Assembly (NCBI GenBank): GCA_965237985.1
Contig: OZ250161.1
Coordinates: 248,001 to 312,000 of the forward strand
Length of the DNA: 64,000 nucleotides
Source of the DNA: G965212025 sp965237985
GTDB lineage: Bacteria; Pseudomonadota; Gammaproteobacteria; Poriferisulfidales; Oxydemutatoraceae
Direction of reading: 5' to 3'
Both the position numbers and the translations under genes were made by a program. This document shows, piece by piece, positions 18,358 through 28,739 of the stretch. Position 1 is the first letter of the stretch, and each line of letters starts with the position of its first letter. Under the pieces are notes generated by a model. It was not told the origin of the DNA. It ran no database searches and saw nothing but the letters and a program-made list of their open reading frames with translations.

Positions 18358-19433
18358 TTGGTGTTTATCGCATCCAATAATAGTTCAAACTTCTTTAAAA
18401 TATTGCTAGTGCTAATATTATTAACACAATATTTATCATACAGTGCGTAGTCTTTACTTTCGCCTGTTATTCTCATCTCTGGTTTTACATGGGAGCAAAA
18501 TAATGCAATAATAGGCGTGCCAACTGCATTAGCGGCGTGCATTAAACCACCATCACAACATAATAATACTTGCGATTTTTGGATAATATATGCACTTTGT
18601 GTAAAGCTATATTGTCCCACTAAATTAATAATATTACTAGCATAATTCTTGCTTATTATTTGAGACTCTTTACTGGCGTTTTGTAAGCCAACTAATACGA
18701 TTTTTGTTGTTAATTCTTTTGCCAAAATAGCTCTTACAATCTTATCCCAAGAGTTAAAGATACGATTTTGCTCTCTACCCCCTATTGCAATAGTTATAAA
18801 ATCACCTGTTAATTTAGTGTGTCCAACTATTTGTTTGTCTTCTCTACTAATTGATAATAATGGCTTTGCTGTGTCGTAAATATGTTGTTCATTACAAGGG
18901 TTAAATAGTAACTGATTGAGGCGAAAAAAACTGAACAAAGTGCGGTTAAGATTATGTCCTCCGTAATACCCGTAAAGACTAACATAAGGCAATGATGATA
19001 AATACTTTTTAACTATTCTTAATCCTCTGTGCCTATAACTATCTATTATCATTACATCGTATTGATTGGCATCACACTCATTTGGGTCTGTAAAAACAAA
19101 ATTAAATATACTGTCTTGCTTATAAATATCAGCCACATTGGTTTGTGTTAATAAGTCGACTTGCTTGCCTTGTAATAAAATTCTGCTAGATAAATCCATC
19201 AAACTATCGCCTAAATAAGGGTCTACCAAATGTATCCATAAAATCTCTTTGTGTTCATCTGTTATATTAGTTAACTCCTTATTATTAAAAAGTGCGATAT
19301 TTTTATATAAATAACGCAAAAAGAATCTTCTAAATCTCTTATAAACAGGAGTATTGGCAAAATGTGTTTGCAAATCTGCTGGAATGGTTGCTTTAAATGG
19401 AGTTGTATAGGTGCGATAAAATTTAAACATCAT
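18354..19433 (-). CDS. Glycosyltransferase family 9 protein
   Basis: 359 residues, related to ADP-heptose:LPS heptosyltransferases and probably acting on LPS or a related glycan. The recognisable part is C-terminal: GDFITIAIGGREQNRIF at the start of the second Rossmann domain, KIVLVGLQNASKES, INLVGQYSFTQSAYII, and CCDGGLMHAANAVGTPIIALFC, where GT9 enzymes bind the sugar nucleotide. A basic N-terminal extension of about 60 residues is unusual, but recurs in the truncated gene at 17506. It overlaps the methyltransferase by four bases. Strongly AT-rich, suggesting acquisition from a low-GC donor. The CRISPR array begins about 60 bases upstream of its start. Confidence 0.85.
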   Translation of the reverse strand: MMFKFYRTYTTPFKATIPADLQTHFANTPVYKRFRRFFLRYLYKNIALFNNKELTNITDEHKEILWIHLVDPYLGDSLMDLSSRILLQGKQVDLLTQTNVADIYKQDSIFNFVFTDPNECDANQYDVMIIDSYRHRGLRIVKKYLSSLPYVSLYGYYGGHNLNRTLFSFFRLNQLLFNPCNEQHIYDTAKPLLSISREDKQIVGHTKLTGDFITIAIGGREQNRIFNSWDKIVRAILAKELTTKIVLVGLQNASKESQIISKNYASNIINLVGQYSFTQSAYIIQKSQVLLCCDGGLMHAANAVGTPIIALFCSHVKPEMRITGESKDYALYDKYCVNNISTSNILKKFELLLDAINTK

Positions 19434-19496
19434 AGTAATGCTAAATATAATGATATAAAAGATATGATAGAATAATGTTTTTTCTATCCTTTAAAA

Positions 19497-22400
19497 GAAA
19501 CACCCCCACGCACGTGGAAGACTTTGTTTCATGATGTTATGGTAACATAAAAGGAGAAACACCCCCACGCACGTGGGGAAGACACTCACCAAAATAACCA
19601 GGAGAACTTAAAAATGGAAACACCCCCACGCACGTGGGGAAGACCTCCCGACGAGACCAAAGCACTTTAAAAAGAGGGAAACACCCCCACGCACGTGGGG
19701 AAGACCCGCTCCCTTACGATTAATGTTAAAACGCATCAGAAACACCCCCACGCACGTGGGGAAGACTACTCGCAAAAAAAGCTGCGGAAACTGCGCGAAG
19801 AAACACCCCCACGCACGTGGGGAAGACTACTCGCAAAAAAAGCTGCGGAAACTGCGCGAAGAAACACCCCCACGCACGTGGGGAAGACGATGGCGCGGTA
19901 TGTCTTTTGGTACTCAGCCCGGAAACACCCCCACGCACGTGGGGAAGACTCGATGATTTTATCTTGCTTGCGATGGACACTAGAAACACCCCCACGCACG
20001 TGGGGAAGACTGTTGCAGGTGAAAAGGCGCGGAACAGGGGTGAGAAACACCCCCACGCACGTGGGGAAGACTCCCGTGGTCTTTTTTGTCAGCCAGGATG
20101 CGCGGAAACACCCCCACGCACGTGGGGAAGACGTCATGAAGAGGAAGTTTGGCGGACGTAAGCCGGAAACACCCCCACGCACGTGGGGAAGACCCAGTTT
20201 TTCCTGGGCAGAACCCAAACTTAGAGGAAACACCCCCACGCACGTGGGGAAGACGGAAAGTGCCCGTCTTTTCTTCTCCCGGAGTTAGAAACACCCCCAC
20301 GCACGTGGGGAAGACGTTGCAGGTTGCAAAGCAAATCCAGTTCAGCAAGAAACACCCCCACGCACGTGGGGAAGACGGGGAGTGGTAGTTTTTGAGCCAT
20401 GATTCTAGAGAAACACCCCCACGCACGTGGGGAAGACCTGTTCCGCCTGTTAAGTCCCGTAAAGGAATGAGAAACACCCCCACGCACGTGGGGAAGACGG
20501 TGCGTAGTCAAGGGGAAGGAAAGGCCATGCGGAAACACCCCCACGCACGTGGGGAAGACTTCCGGGCTGTTTGAGCGAATCTCGAATTTTTGGAAACACC
20601 CCCACGCACGTGGGGAAGACGGGGGGCAAGCCCCTGCCCCTGCCGGTTTTCTGGAAACACCCCCACGCACGTGGGGAAGACTTCGAGATCGAATTTTTCT
20701 GTTTCCATTTGTAAGAAACACCCCCACGCACGTGGGGAAGACCGTTGAGGCGGCGCGAAAGACCATGATGAATCTGAAACACCCCCACGCACGTGGGGAA
20801 GACCGCTGATAGAGATTATTTTTGGGTAGAAGATGGGAAACACCCCCACGCACGTGGGGAAGACTTTCTGGTAGTCAAGGATGACTCTTTGAGTAAAGAA
20901 ACACCCCCACGCACGTGGGGAAGACTGCTCTACAAGCGGGCTTACGGAGCAGGTGAAGGAAACACCCCCACGCACGTGGGGAAGACATTTTGTGTTTTGA
21001 TCTTCCATTTTGTAACTCCGAAACACCCCCACGCACGTGGGGAAGACTGGCGATGTAGGTTCAGTCGGCGGTTGTCCTGGGAAACACCCCCACGCACGTG
21101 GGGAAGACTGCTTACTCCTTGGTTTGCAAAATTGGGGGATAGAAACACCCCCACGCACGTGGGGAAGACCTTGGGCTGCTTGAGAAGCAGTGAAGATACT
21201 TGGAAACACCCCCACGCACGTGGGGAAGACCAAGGTGAAGGATGCTTGTACGGTGAGTGGTGGGGAAACACCCCCACGCACGTGGGGAAGACTGCCGACG
21301 TGAATTAGCGAAACTGGGAACTGAAGAAACACCCCCACGCACGTGGGGAAGACAATGCTTGCACCGGTGGGGCATGCCCAAGAAGAGAAACACCCCCACG
21401 CACGTGGGGAAGACTTTGAAGCCAGTAAGTAAAGCTAGTCCATCTACAGAAACACCCCCACGCACGTGGGGAAGACAGCAGTTATCCGGCCAGCGTGGCA
21501 GGGGGGTAGGAAACACCCCCACGCACGTGGGGAAGACTGTGGTGTCGATTGCTAGAGTGGCTTCGGGGGTGGAAACACCCCCACGCACGTGGGGAAGACG
21601 GTAGTCCACCGCGTCAAAAAGTATCCGCACCGAAACACCCCCACGCACGTGGGGAAGACAAACTGCTTCGGCCTCTCAACCGGTGCCCGCAGGAAACACC
21701 CCCACGCACGTGGGGAAGACTGCTAAAAGTCGTCCCCGAAAGGCCGGTAGAAAGAAACACCCCCACGCACGTGGGGAAGACTGCTATCTTCCCTTCTTCC
21801 CGCAGTTGTAAAAAGAAACACCCCCACGCACGTGGGGAAGACAAACCGGGTTGCTTGCCGCCATTGCTCAAGAGGGAAACACCCCCACGCACGTGGGGAA
21901 GACCCGGCATCGATGACTTCTGAGCTGTACGAGATGGAAACACCCCCACGCACGTGGGGAAGACGGATGGATAATCGGCTTCAATGGTACGTATAAGGAA
22001 ACACCCCCACGCACGTGGGGAAGACTTCACCTGCTAAAAACACGAAAAATCCAAATAGAAACACCCCCACGCACGTGGGGAAGACGCCCACAACCGCAAT
22101 AAGGATTTGGAAAACTAGGAAACACCCCCACGCACGTGGGGAAGACCATAGTTCCGCCGCTCAAGTAAAGTGGTATTCAGAAACACCCCCACGCACGTGG
22201 GGAAGACGGTTTCAAAGATTTTCATTTTTATTAAAAACTGGAAACACCCCCACGCACGTGGGGAAGACTAGAGTGATTGGCCATAGCCTGGCCATCAGAA
22301 GGAAACACCCCCACGCACGTGGGGAAGACTACCGCATTTTTTGATGCTCAATTGCTCTATGAGAAACACCCCCACGCACGTGGGGAAGACCCAACCGACA

Positions 22401-25400
22401 CTCCAACCCCGATTTTTAATAAGGAAACACCCCCACGCACGTGGGGAAGACTTTAACATCTGCCCGAAGCAAAACCTCTAATAAGAAACACCCCCACGCA
22501 CGTGGGGAAGACGTATTCATTCGTAGGGTTGTCCCTATGAGTGCAGAAACACCCCCACGCACGTGGGGAAGACTTTGGAATCTCCTTTTTTTTGACTACC
22601 TAGGTAGAAACACCCCCACGCACGTGGGGAAGACTGAGGCCTTGTACGATGCATAAAGATACACAAGGAAACACCCCCACGCACGTGGGGAAGACTAACT
22701 CAACCTTGCCATCCAGCTCAACCGCCCGGAAACACCCCCACGCACGTGGGGAAGACCTTCGGGTTTTTGGTAATTTCTTGGTTTAATCAGAAACACCCCC
22801 ACGCACGTGGGGAAGACTATAACTAATGCCGAATCCTACAAACGACCAGCGAAACACCCCCACGCACGTGGGGAAGACTCAGTGACTCCCTGACCATGTC
22901 CTGGGATCAGGGAAACACCCCCACGCACGTGGGGAAGACGATATTGTACAACTTTTATACAAAATGCCTGATAGAAACACCCCCACGCACGTGGGGAAGA
23001 CATATGTTGCCATCGCGTGAGAGCAGGAAAAACAGAAACACCCCCACGCACGTGGGGAAGACACAGTTTTACGGTTTCCGGTGTGATCAGAAAAAGAAAC
23101 ACCCCCACGCACGTGGGGAAGACCCTGGTTGGCGAGAGCTGCACCTGGCAAGTGGTGAAACACCCCCACGCACGTGGGGAAGACCGTTTCGTTTTAAGAC
23201 AGGAAATACGAAAGTTGGAAACACCCCCACGCACGTGGGGAAGACTCGTTGTACCTATCCAAGAGTCAAGGACTGTAGGAAACACCCCCACGCACGTGGG
23301 GAAGACTGAAAGTTGAACGGTAGGCATAATATGATCTGGGAAACACCCCCACGCACGTGGGGAAGACCTGTGAGTCGGCTTGAGTACAGGCACACTGGCA
23401 GGAAACACCCCCACGCACGTGGGGAAGACAAAACCCAAGACCGTTTCCCTGCCCCCCCCGCAGAAACACCCCCACGCACGTGGGGAAGACTTCGACGCGC
23501 ATGGGTTTCGTGTCACCGGTGTGGAAACACCCCCACGCACGTGGGGAAGACCGTGAAGTACTTCACTCTCGCATAAAGCTCATCAGAAACACCCCCACGC
23601 ACGTGGGGAAGACCTGCCGCGGGTCTTTCAATCTGGTTCGGCGGCAGAAACACCCCCACGCACGTGGGGAAGACTTTGTGATCGGGATATGATAAAGACT
23701 TTTTCAGGAAACACCCCCACGCACGTGGGGAAGACTCTCGCGGTGATGTGCGGAAGGGGACGCTATCAGAAACACCCCCACGCACGTGGGGAAGACGACG
23801 GCTTCGGGTGTGAAAGTGATCGATAAAGGGAAACACCCCCACGCACGTGGGGAAGACGTGTCTCGCAAGAGTGTAAGCCCCTCGCCATGAGAAACACCCC
23901 CACGCACGTGGGGAAGACAGGGTTTTCCATAAAAAGCACCGTCAGGGACAAGAAACACCCCCACGCACGTGGGGAAGACTCTCGCGGTGATGTGCGAAAA
24001 GTAGTGCCATCAGAAACACCCCCACGCACGTGGGGAAGACATGGGGGGCGTACTTTTCTTCAAAGGATGCAAGGAAACACCCCCACGCACGTGGGGAAGA
24101 CTGGCTATCCAGGAGGCGGTCGATAAAAAAGTGAGAAACACCCCCACGCACGTGGGGAAGACGCCTGGCGGCGTTTCCCCGGTCGCCAAGCTTGAGAAAC
24201 ACCCCCACGCACGTGGGGAAGACCAAGCCGGATTCCGTGTTTGAGGGTGGATTGAAGGAAACACCCCCACGCACGTGGGGAAGACCGTGAAGTACTTCAC
24301 TCGCGCATAGAGCTCATTAGAAACACCCCCACGCACGTGGGGAAGACCTGCTGAACGGGCGGTTGAACTGGACTCCAAAGGAAACACCCCCACGCACGTG
24401 GGGAAGACTGCTGGTGTGGGCATTGAAAGTTTTGCACCTGGGAAACACCCCCACGCACGTGGGGAAGACTCAAAAACCGCGTTCATCGTGAGTGTACAAA
24501 AAGAAACACCCCCACGCACGTGGGGAAGACTTCGACACGCAAGGGTTTCGTGTTACCGGTGTGGAAACACCCCCACGCACGTGGGGAAGACTGGGTAACT
24601 ACGCCGCCGGAAATAATGAGGGTTGGAAACACCCCCACGCACGTGGGGAAGACCCGGGTGTTCACGCTCAAGTATTTCTCCCTCGGGAAACACCCCCACG
24701 CACGTGGGGAAGACTTCCGCCCGCAAGGCTTCTTCACAATCCGGGTAGAAACACCCCCACGCACGTGGGGAAGACAGAACCAGCTAACAAGGATGGATGA
24801 GCCTTTTGGAAACACCCCCACGCACGTGGGGAAGACCTTTGGACTAGTTGTCCTTCAACTTCTTGCTCAGAAACACCCCCACGCACGTGGGGAAGACTTT
24901 TCGTACCGCCTACATTGAGACCGCAAAGGGGAAACACCCCCACGCACGTGGGGAAGACCTTCAAGAGCTTTAAGTATCGCCAGCCCGGACGGAAACACCC
25001 CCACGCACGTGGGGAAGACTACTTATGCGGTGCCGTTCTTGAGCAAAGTTTGAGAAACACCCCCACGCACGTGGGGAAGACTAATTGTGTCATTGTACAG
25101 AGTCCATAAATCCAGAAACACCCCCACGCACGTGGGGAAGACTTTCATTGGCACAAGACCCTCAGATTCGTCTCAGAAACACCCCCACGCACGTGGGGAA
25201 GACTACCAGCCTGCTCTAAAAGTCTTTGCAAGATGAGAAACACCCCCACGCACGTGGGGAAGACGTTCCGGAAGTATTTTGTTTAGCGAACGCTTGAGAA
25301 ACACCCCCACGCACGTGGGGAAGACGATTCTAGAAGCTGTACCCGGTTCACTACTCGAGAAACACCCCCACGCACGTGGGGAAGACTGGGCGGGAAAGGG

Positions 25401-25569
25401 TAATTATGCAAGATTTTGGGAAACACCCCCACGCACGTGGGGAAGACTCGCCACCCACGCCAGAAGTGACCAGGTCTTTGGAAACACCCCCACGCACGTG
25501 GGGAAGACCTTCAAGAGCTTTAAGTATCGCCCGACTAGATGGAAACACCCCCACGCACGTGGGGAAGAC
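19497..25569 (-). CRISPR. Type I-E CRISPR array 1: 100 repeats, 99 spacers
   Basis: I counted 100 copies of a 28-base repeat, from 19497 to 25569, with spacers mostly 33 bases (32-34) and a period of 61. On the plus strand the repeat begins GAAACACC, contains the stem CCCCAC/GTGGGG around GCAC, and ends GAAGAC. In the minus orientation it is the classical I-E form starting GTCTTCCCC, so transcription runs right to left, away from cas2. The leftmost repeat (19497-19522) has lost two G, as expected at the old end. Spacers at 19767 and 19828 are identical, and several other spacers form related pairs. Confidence 0.98.
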
Positions 25570-25575
25570 CCTACA

Positions 25576-25584
25576 ATTTTAGCA
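25576..25584 (-). promoter_or_regulatory. Candidate extended -10 for array 1 transcription
   Basis: On the minus strand TGCTAAAAT (TG-n-TAAAAT) lies 6 bases before the first full repeat. It is an extended -10 pattern that would start transcription at the leader-repeat junction. No -35 is evident. The surrounding CATGCTAAA string also occurs just outside array 2 (38220-38228), supporting a shared leader element. Confidence 0.4.
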
Positions 25585-25601
25585 TGAAAAAATCCCATCC
25601 G

Positions 25602-25751
25602 GGAGGTACCTACCTAGAGTAGAGAAGACCGTTATACGGTCTCCTTGTGCCCTTCTCGGTGGGGAACGTCCTCACGCGTGTGAGAAAGACCGCGACCAGA
25701 GCGTCTTCCCTGTTCAGACCCTGGGAACGTTCTCACGCGTGTGAGAAAGAC
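25602..25751 (-). CRISPR. Three diverged repeats between cas2 and array 1
   Basis: Repeat-like 28-base units end at 25629, 25690 and 25751, continuing the 60/61-base period of the array right up to cas2. The outer two (25663-25690, 25724-25751) differ from each other by one base but differ widely from the array consensus. Both keep the TCAC-GCGT-GTGA hairpin through changes on both stem sides, and the ending AAAGAC. Spacers of 33 bases separate them. The innermost unit is strongly eroded. Only 25 bases remain between the last unit and the cas2 stop, so there is no conventional leader beside cas2. A 7-bp-arm palindrome (AGACCGT/ACGGTCT) lies at 25626-25642. Confidence 0.75.
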
Positions 25752-25776
25752 TACAAATATGAGAACAATCCCAATT

Positions 25777-26064
25777 TTAAGTTACGCGGCTTTTTTCAAT
25801 GACTAACTGCAAACCCGATATCTCAGTTAATGCCCTCCTGGTACCACCAATGCCGCGGATTTCGTACCCCGGTGCAACCGATACAGAACGAAACACCATC
25901 AATCCGCTTTCAGGTCGGCAATGTTTGTAAAGATAGTCCACAACTTTTTTTGCCACTGAATCTTTTACTCCCGACACAAAAACATTAGGGCGGGGCTCAA
26001 TAAACCAGAGTTTCATGCGACCTCGCACCGCCGGCGGTAAATCATTAGCGATAACCACGAGCAT
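25777..26064 (-). CDS. cas2: CRISPR adaptation endonuclease-fold protein Cas2 (I-E)
   Basis: 95 residues from the ATG at 26064 (MLVVIANDLPPAVRGRMKLW), matching the short I-E Cas2 family (E. coli about 94). It forms the structural core of the Cas1-Cas2 integrase that inserts new spacers. VRGRMKLWFIEPRPNVFVSG is the typical ferredoxin-like first half. An earlier in-frame start at 26100 would add 12 residues lying within cas1; the family start is the later one. It overlaps the cas1 end by 20 bases. Last cas gene before the array. Confidence 0.93.
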   Translation of the reverse strand: MLVVIANDLPPAVRGRMKLWFIEPRPNVFVSGVKDSVAKKVVDYLYKHCRPESGLMVFRSVSVAPGYEIRGIGGTRRALTEISGLQLVIEKSRVT

Positions 26065-26950
26065 GCTTTTTCCCGAGTAATGCGTCAATATCCTCAGCAA
26101 TTTTACCTAAAAGATCTGATTCAATGACACGCTGGCGAAAGGTAGAGGAAACTCTATACTTGTTGTATTGACCCGCCATCTCAAGGGTTAGCGAAAATGC
26201 CAGATCGATGCATAATTCCTCTTTGTATAAATCGGCCAAGTCGTATACAAATGGTAAGGGGCTACCGGAATGAATGAAGCCGATATGTGGAGAGTAACCC
26301 AGACTGTGGATGACGGAAGCGATAATGCCGTAGAGTGCAGCATTCGAGGCGGTCAGAATCCGATTGGTCATATCGCTTAACTCGAATTTACCCGGAATAT
26401 AGTTTCTACCTTTCCACCCAACCTGGTATTGCTCTGCTTTTGCCTCGTAAAGCTGGCGAACCCGATAACCCTCCATGCCCATCATTTCTTTCAAGCTTTT
26501 ACCGGCAAGTTCAGCAGCCTGGAACCTGCGAGTGAACATACGTCTGGCGACCATAACTGACTTTTCAGGATTTGCAGAGAGTTCTACCTGATGGCGCAGA
26601 TTGCGGGTATCCGTTGTAGGAGTTTGTCCCGCCGCGTAAAATAGCAAGCTATCTTCTCCAACCCAGCAAATGCTACAGTTTGCGGCCGCAACAATTTTGA
26701 CTGCTTCGTGGGTTACGGTTGTACCCGGGCCTAGTAGCAAGCAGTTAATTGTGGCCATGGGCAGTCTGACTACGTTTCTTTCGCAGTCGATCCATTTCAG
26801 ACTACTTTCGTCTATCTCGAGTCGACCTCGTTCGAGATAAATGAACGGATATTTATCCTTTACCTGGGGCAGGGTGTTGCGCGTTATTTTTACCAACAAC
26901 CGATTATCGGTTGTTCTGCTCTTTAGGTATGCGGTTAGATCCTCTGTCAT
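26045..26950 (-). CDS. cas1: CRISPR integrase Cas1 (I-E)
   Basis: 301 residues, the length of Cas1e. It forms the catalytic subunit of spacer integration. The beta-sheet N-terminal domain includes LLLGPGTTVTHEAVKI. The C-terminal helical domain contains HIGFIHSG and PFVYDLADLYKEE, which carry the conserved His and Asp metal ligands. The segment before them reads AALYGIIASVIHSLGYSP: by hand alignment the third metal ligand, a Glu in E. coli Cas1, is replaced by Ala. Its start overlaps the cas5e stop and its end overlaps cas2, so it is embedded in the operon. Confidence 0.95.
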   Translation of the reverse strand: MTEDLTAYLKSRTTDNRLLVKITRNTLPQVKDKYPFIYLERGRLEIDESSLKWIDCERNVVRLPMATINCLLLGPGTTVTHEAVKIVAAANCSICWVGEDSLLFYAAGQTPTTDTRNLRHQVELSANPEKSVMVARRMFTRRFQAAELAGKSLKEMMGMEGYRVRQLYEAKAEQYQVGWKGRNYIPGKFELSDMTNRILTASNAALYGIIASVIHSLGYSPHIGFIHSGSPLPFVYDLADLYKEELCIDLAFSLTLEMAGQYNKYRVSSTFRQRVIESDLLGKIAEDIDALLGKKHARGYR

Positions 26951-27669
26951 ACAGAGACAACCGTCACCCTACGATCCCGGTATTGTTTATGGGGGCCGAA
27001 CTGAATCGGTACGTCGTTCAGGGTAATCACCTCACCGCCGTCATGTTCCCCACTAAGTACACGAAAATCTTCCATCAATGCTTTTTTCACAGCAATTTGT
27101 TCTGCGAGTTTTAGAACCCTTTCTTTCGACTCATCTTGCGCTCGATAAATAAAGTCAGTAGGCACGCAATTCTTACGCCCCAGATAGAGGTCCCATGTCG
27201 GATATTTCAGCGCATCACTCACAGTTTGAGCCATGCCTTTAGGCACCTGTAAAGCGACCGCGAACGCCATGTCTTGCAGGTAGTAGCGATAGGTCATTTT
27301 TGTTCCTCCCCCTACTGCTTTTTTTCCTTCACGGGTTTTAGGGATCAGAAGTTTTTCCCAAGGGTCGCGGTCGTTATAACCACTTCCTACCATGTGAAAA
27401 TCCTGCAATAAAGGCTCTCTCGGTCGTTTCTGCGGTTCCTTTTCACCAAATTGTTTGGTGCGAACATACACGATTACAGTCATATCCAATTTGGCGTACT
27501 TCTCCAACAATTCCCGTTGTTCTCCTCCTGCACCCATAGCACAGCACACCAGACCCAGAACTCCCGACTTGGTGGGGAAATTGAGGGTGTCTCTCCGATC
27601 AAATTTAGAATCATGCCCCCAAGACTGTAGGGGAGCTTCCAACCACAATAATAGATATGGGTCTTTCAT
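26947..27669 (-). CDS. cas5: Cascade subunit Cas5e (CasD)
   Basis: 240 residues, beginning with the conserved Cas5 N-terminus (YLLLWLEAPLQSWGHDSKF). Cas5e caps the 5' handle of crRNA and contacts Cas7 and Cas8e. Central segments PLLQDFHMVGSGYN and YRYYLQDMAFAVALQ, then PTWDLYLGRKNCVP, fit the RAMP fold with its thumb. Overlaps cas7e and cas1 by four bases each. No anomaly. Confidence 0.93.
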   Translation of the reverse strand: MKDPYLLLWLEAPLQSWGHDSKFDRRDTLNFPTKSGVLGLVCCAMGAGGEQRELLEKYAKLDMTVIVYVRTKQFGEKEPQKRPREPLLQDFHMVGSGYNDRDPWEKLLIPKTREGKKAVGGGTKMTYRYYLQDMAFAVALQVPKGMAQTVSDALKYPTWDLYLGRKNCVPTDFIYRAQDESKERVLKLAEQIAVKKALMEDFRVLSGEHDGGEVITLNDVPIQFGPHKQYRDRRVTVVSV

Positions 27670-28718
27670 GTCTCCACCGTCGCATGACCTTTGAGGGCGG
27701 TTACGAGATCATCAATATTAAAGTCGTCATTCGCAGAAAGCGTATATTCCTTTACCTTTCCAAAGAGGGACCCAGCCATTTTCTCCTTGCCGCAAAGCTC
27801 CTTATTCAATTGCTCAATGCTGGGTTCCAGATATCCAGACCCTTTCTGCCTGACCGGTTTATCGAACGCCAATTGCAACCGCTGACCTTTGCGCACCAGT
27901 ATTTTTGCGTAATCCCAAGAGGACGCACCGGACTGCGTAGATTGACGCGCTGACGGAATAGCGACAAACAAAGCTTTGGTAAAGGCCTCAACTGCTTTAG
28001 GCAAGCTGTTCCCAGAGAGAGTCTGCCACAGTTGCCCAAGATCAAGGCTAATGTAGCGATAGTAGGTGGCGGAGTTAAATTCCAACGACCCCATATGTGC
28101 TGATCCAGTTTCTTCCCATTCCCTCAAATCATCCAGCGCGGTGAAGAACTCAACCTCGTTACTCACTTTGTGGGTTGATATTGCATGGGCAAATGAAGCT
28201 GCGGCTTCCACATTCAATTCAGCCATCTTAGCCACCATACGACCAAAGAGCGCGATATCGAGACCGTCCACTGCTGGATTCAGTGTTTTTTTCGCGCACT
28301 TCTGTATATCTTTCTCTTTGATTTTTTCACAGTCAAACTCTTCGGCACGTGCATATTCGGCGAACGCCTGGGCTTCGGTTTGAGTAAAGAAATGTAATGT
28401 ATCAGTAGTCAAAAAGTTGGCAATTTTTGTTCCACATTTCTCTGCCTGCTCATCGTCTGCGCCTAGTTCTTTGCAGGCTTTCCCGACAAACTCATTTACC
28501 TTCTTGGTGCGTATGGCCAACTTAATGCCAAACTCTTTTAACGCCAAACGTACTGGGCGTTTCCAGGCTTGCGAACTCACTCGCGCGCGCGTCACACCAC
28601 CAACAACAGCGGTTTTGGGCGCACCTACATCATCCCTGTTGAGACAGGTCACAGGAAAGGACTGTAGGATGTGAAATTCGATACGTGTACCCTTTAATGG
28701 ATTGTTTTGTTGAACCAT
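27666..28718 (-). CDS. cas7: Cascade backbone subunit Cas7e (CasC)
   Basis: 350 residues. Cas7e forms the helical backbone that coats the crRNA spacer. The N-terminus has the family pattern EFHILQSFPVTCLNRDDVGAPKTAV and RARVSSQAWKRPVRL. Later, TAVVGGVTRAR-type RNA-binding and GASSWDYAKI segments appear, with FDKPVRQKGSGYLEPSIEQL near the end. It begins 21 bases after cas6e, the only gap within the Cascade operon; a TTTTCTCCTG string there is the ribosome-binding region read on the other strand. Full length. Confidence 0.94.
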   Translation of the reverse strand: MVQQNNPLKGTRIEFHILQSFPVTCLNRDDVGAPKTAVVGGVTRARVSSQAWKRPVRLALKEFGIKLAIRTKKVNEFVGKACKELGADDEQAEKCGTKIANFLTTDTLHFFTQTEAQAFAEYARAEEFDCEKIKEKDIQKCAKKTLNPAVDGLDIALFGRMVAKMAELNVEAAASFAHAISTHKVSNEVEFFTALDDLREWEETGSAHMGSLEFNSATYYRYISLDLGQLWQTLSGNSLPKAVEAFTKALFVAIPSARQSTQSGASSWDYAKILVRKGQRLQLAFDKPVRQKGSGYLEPSIEQLNKELCGKEKMAGSLFGKVKEYTLSANDDFNIDDLVTALKGHATVET

Positions 28719-28739
28719 GATTTTCTCCTGATCAATTTT

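Noticed and set aside
17606..19497. Distance from relic to first array repeat equals exactly 31 periods of 61 bases
   Set aside because: The sequence between contains genes, the neighbouring interval does not fit a multiple, and chance is a sufficient explanation.
19695..25598. Many long open frames on both strands across array 1 (up to 276 codons), rich in motifs like HPHARGED or LPHVRGGV
   Set aside because: They are translations of the CRISPR repeat. It has no stop in most frames, and the 61-base period cycles through all three frames.
25776..26100. Toxin gene for a CreTA-like module near the diverged repeats
   Set aside because: Only cas2 and repeat units occur here; no small toxin-like frame is visible.
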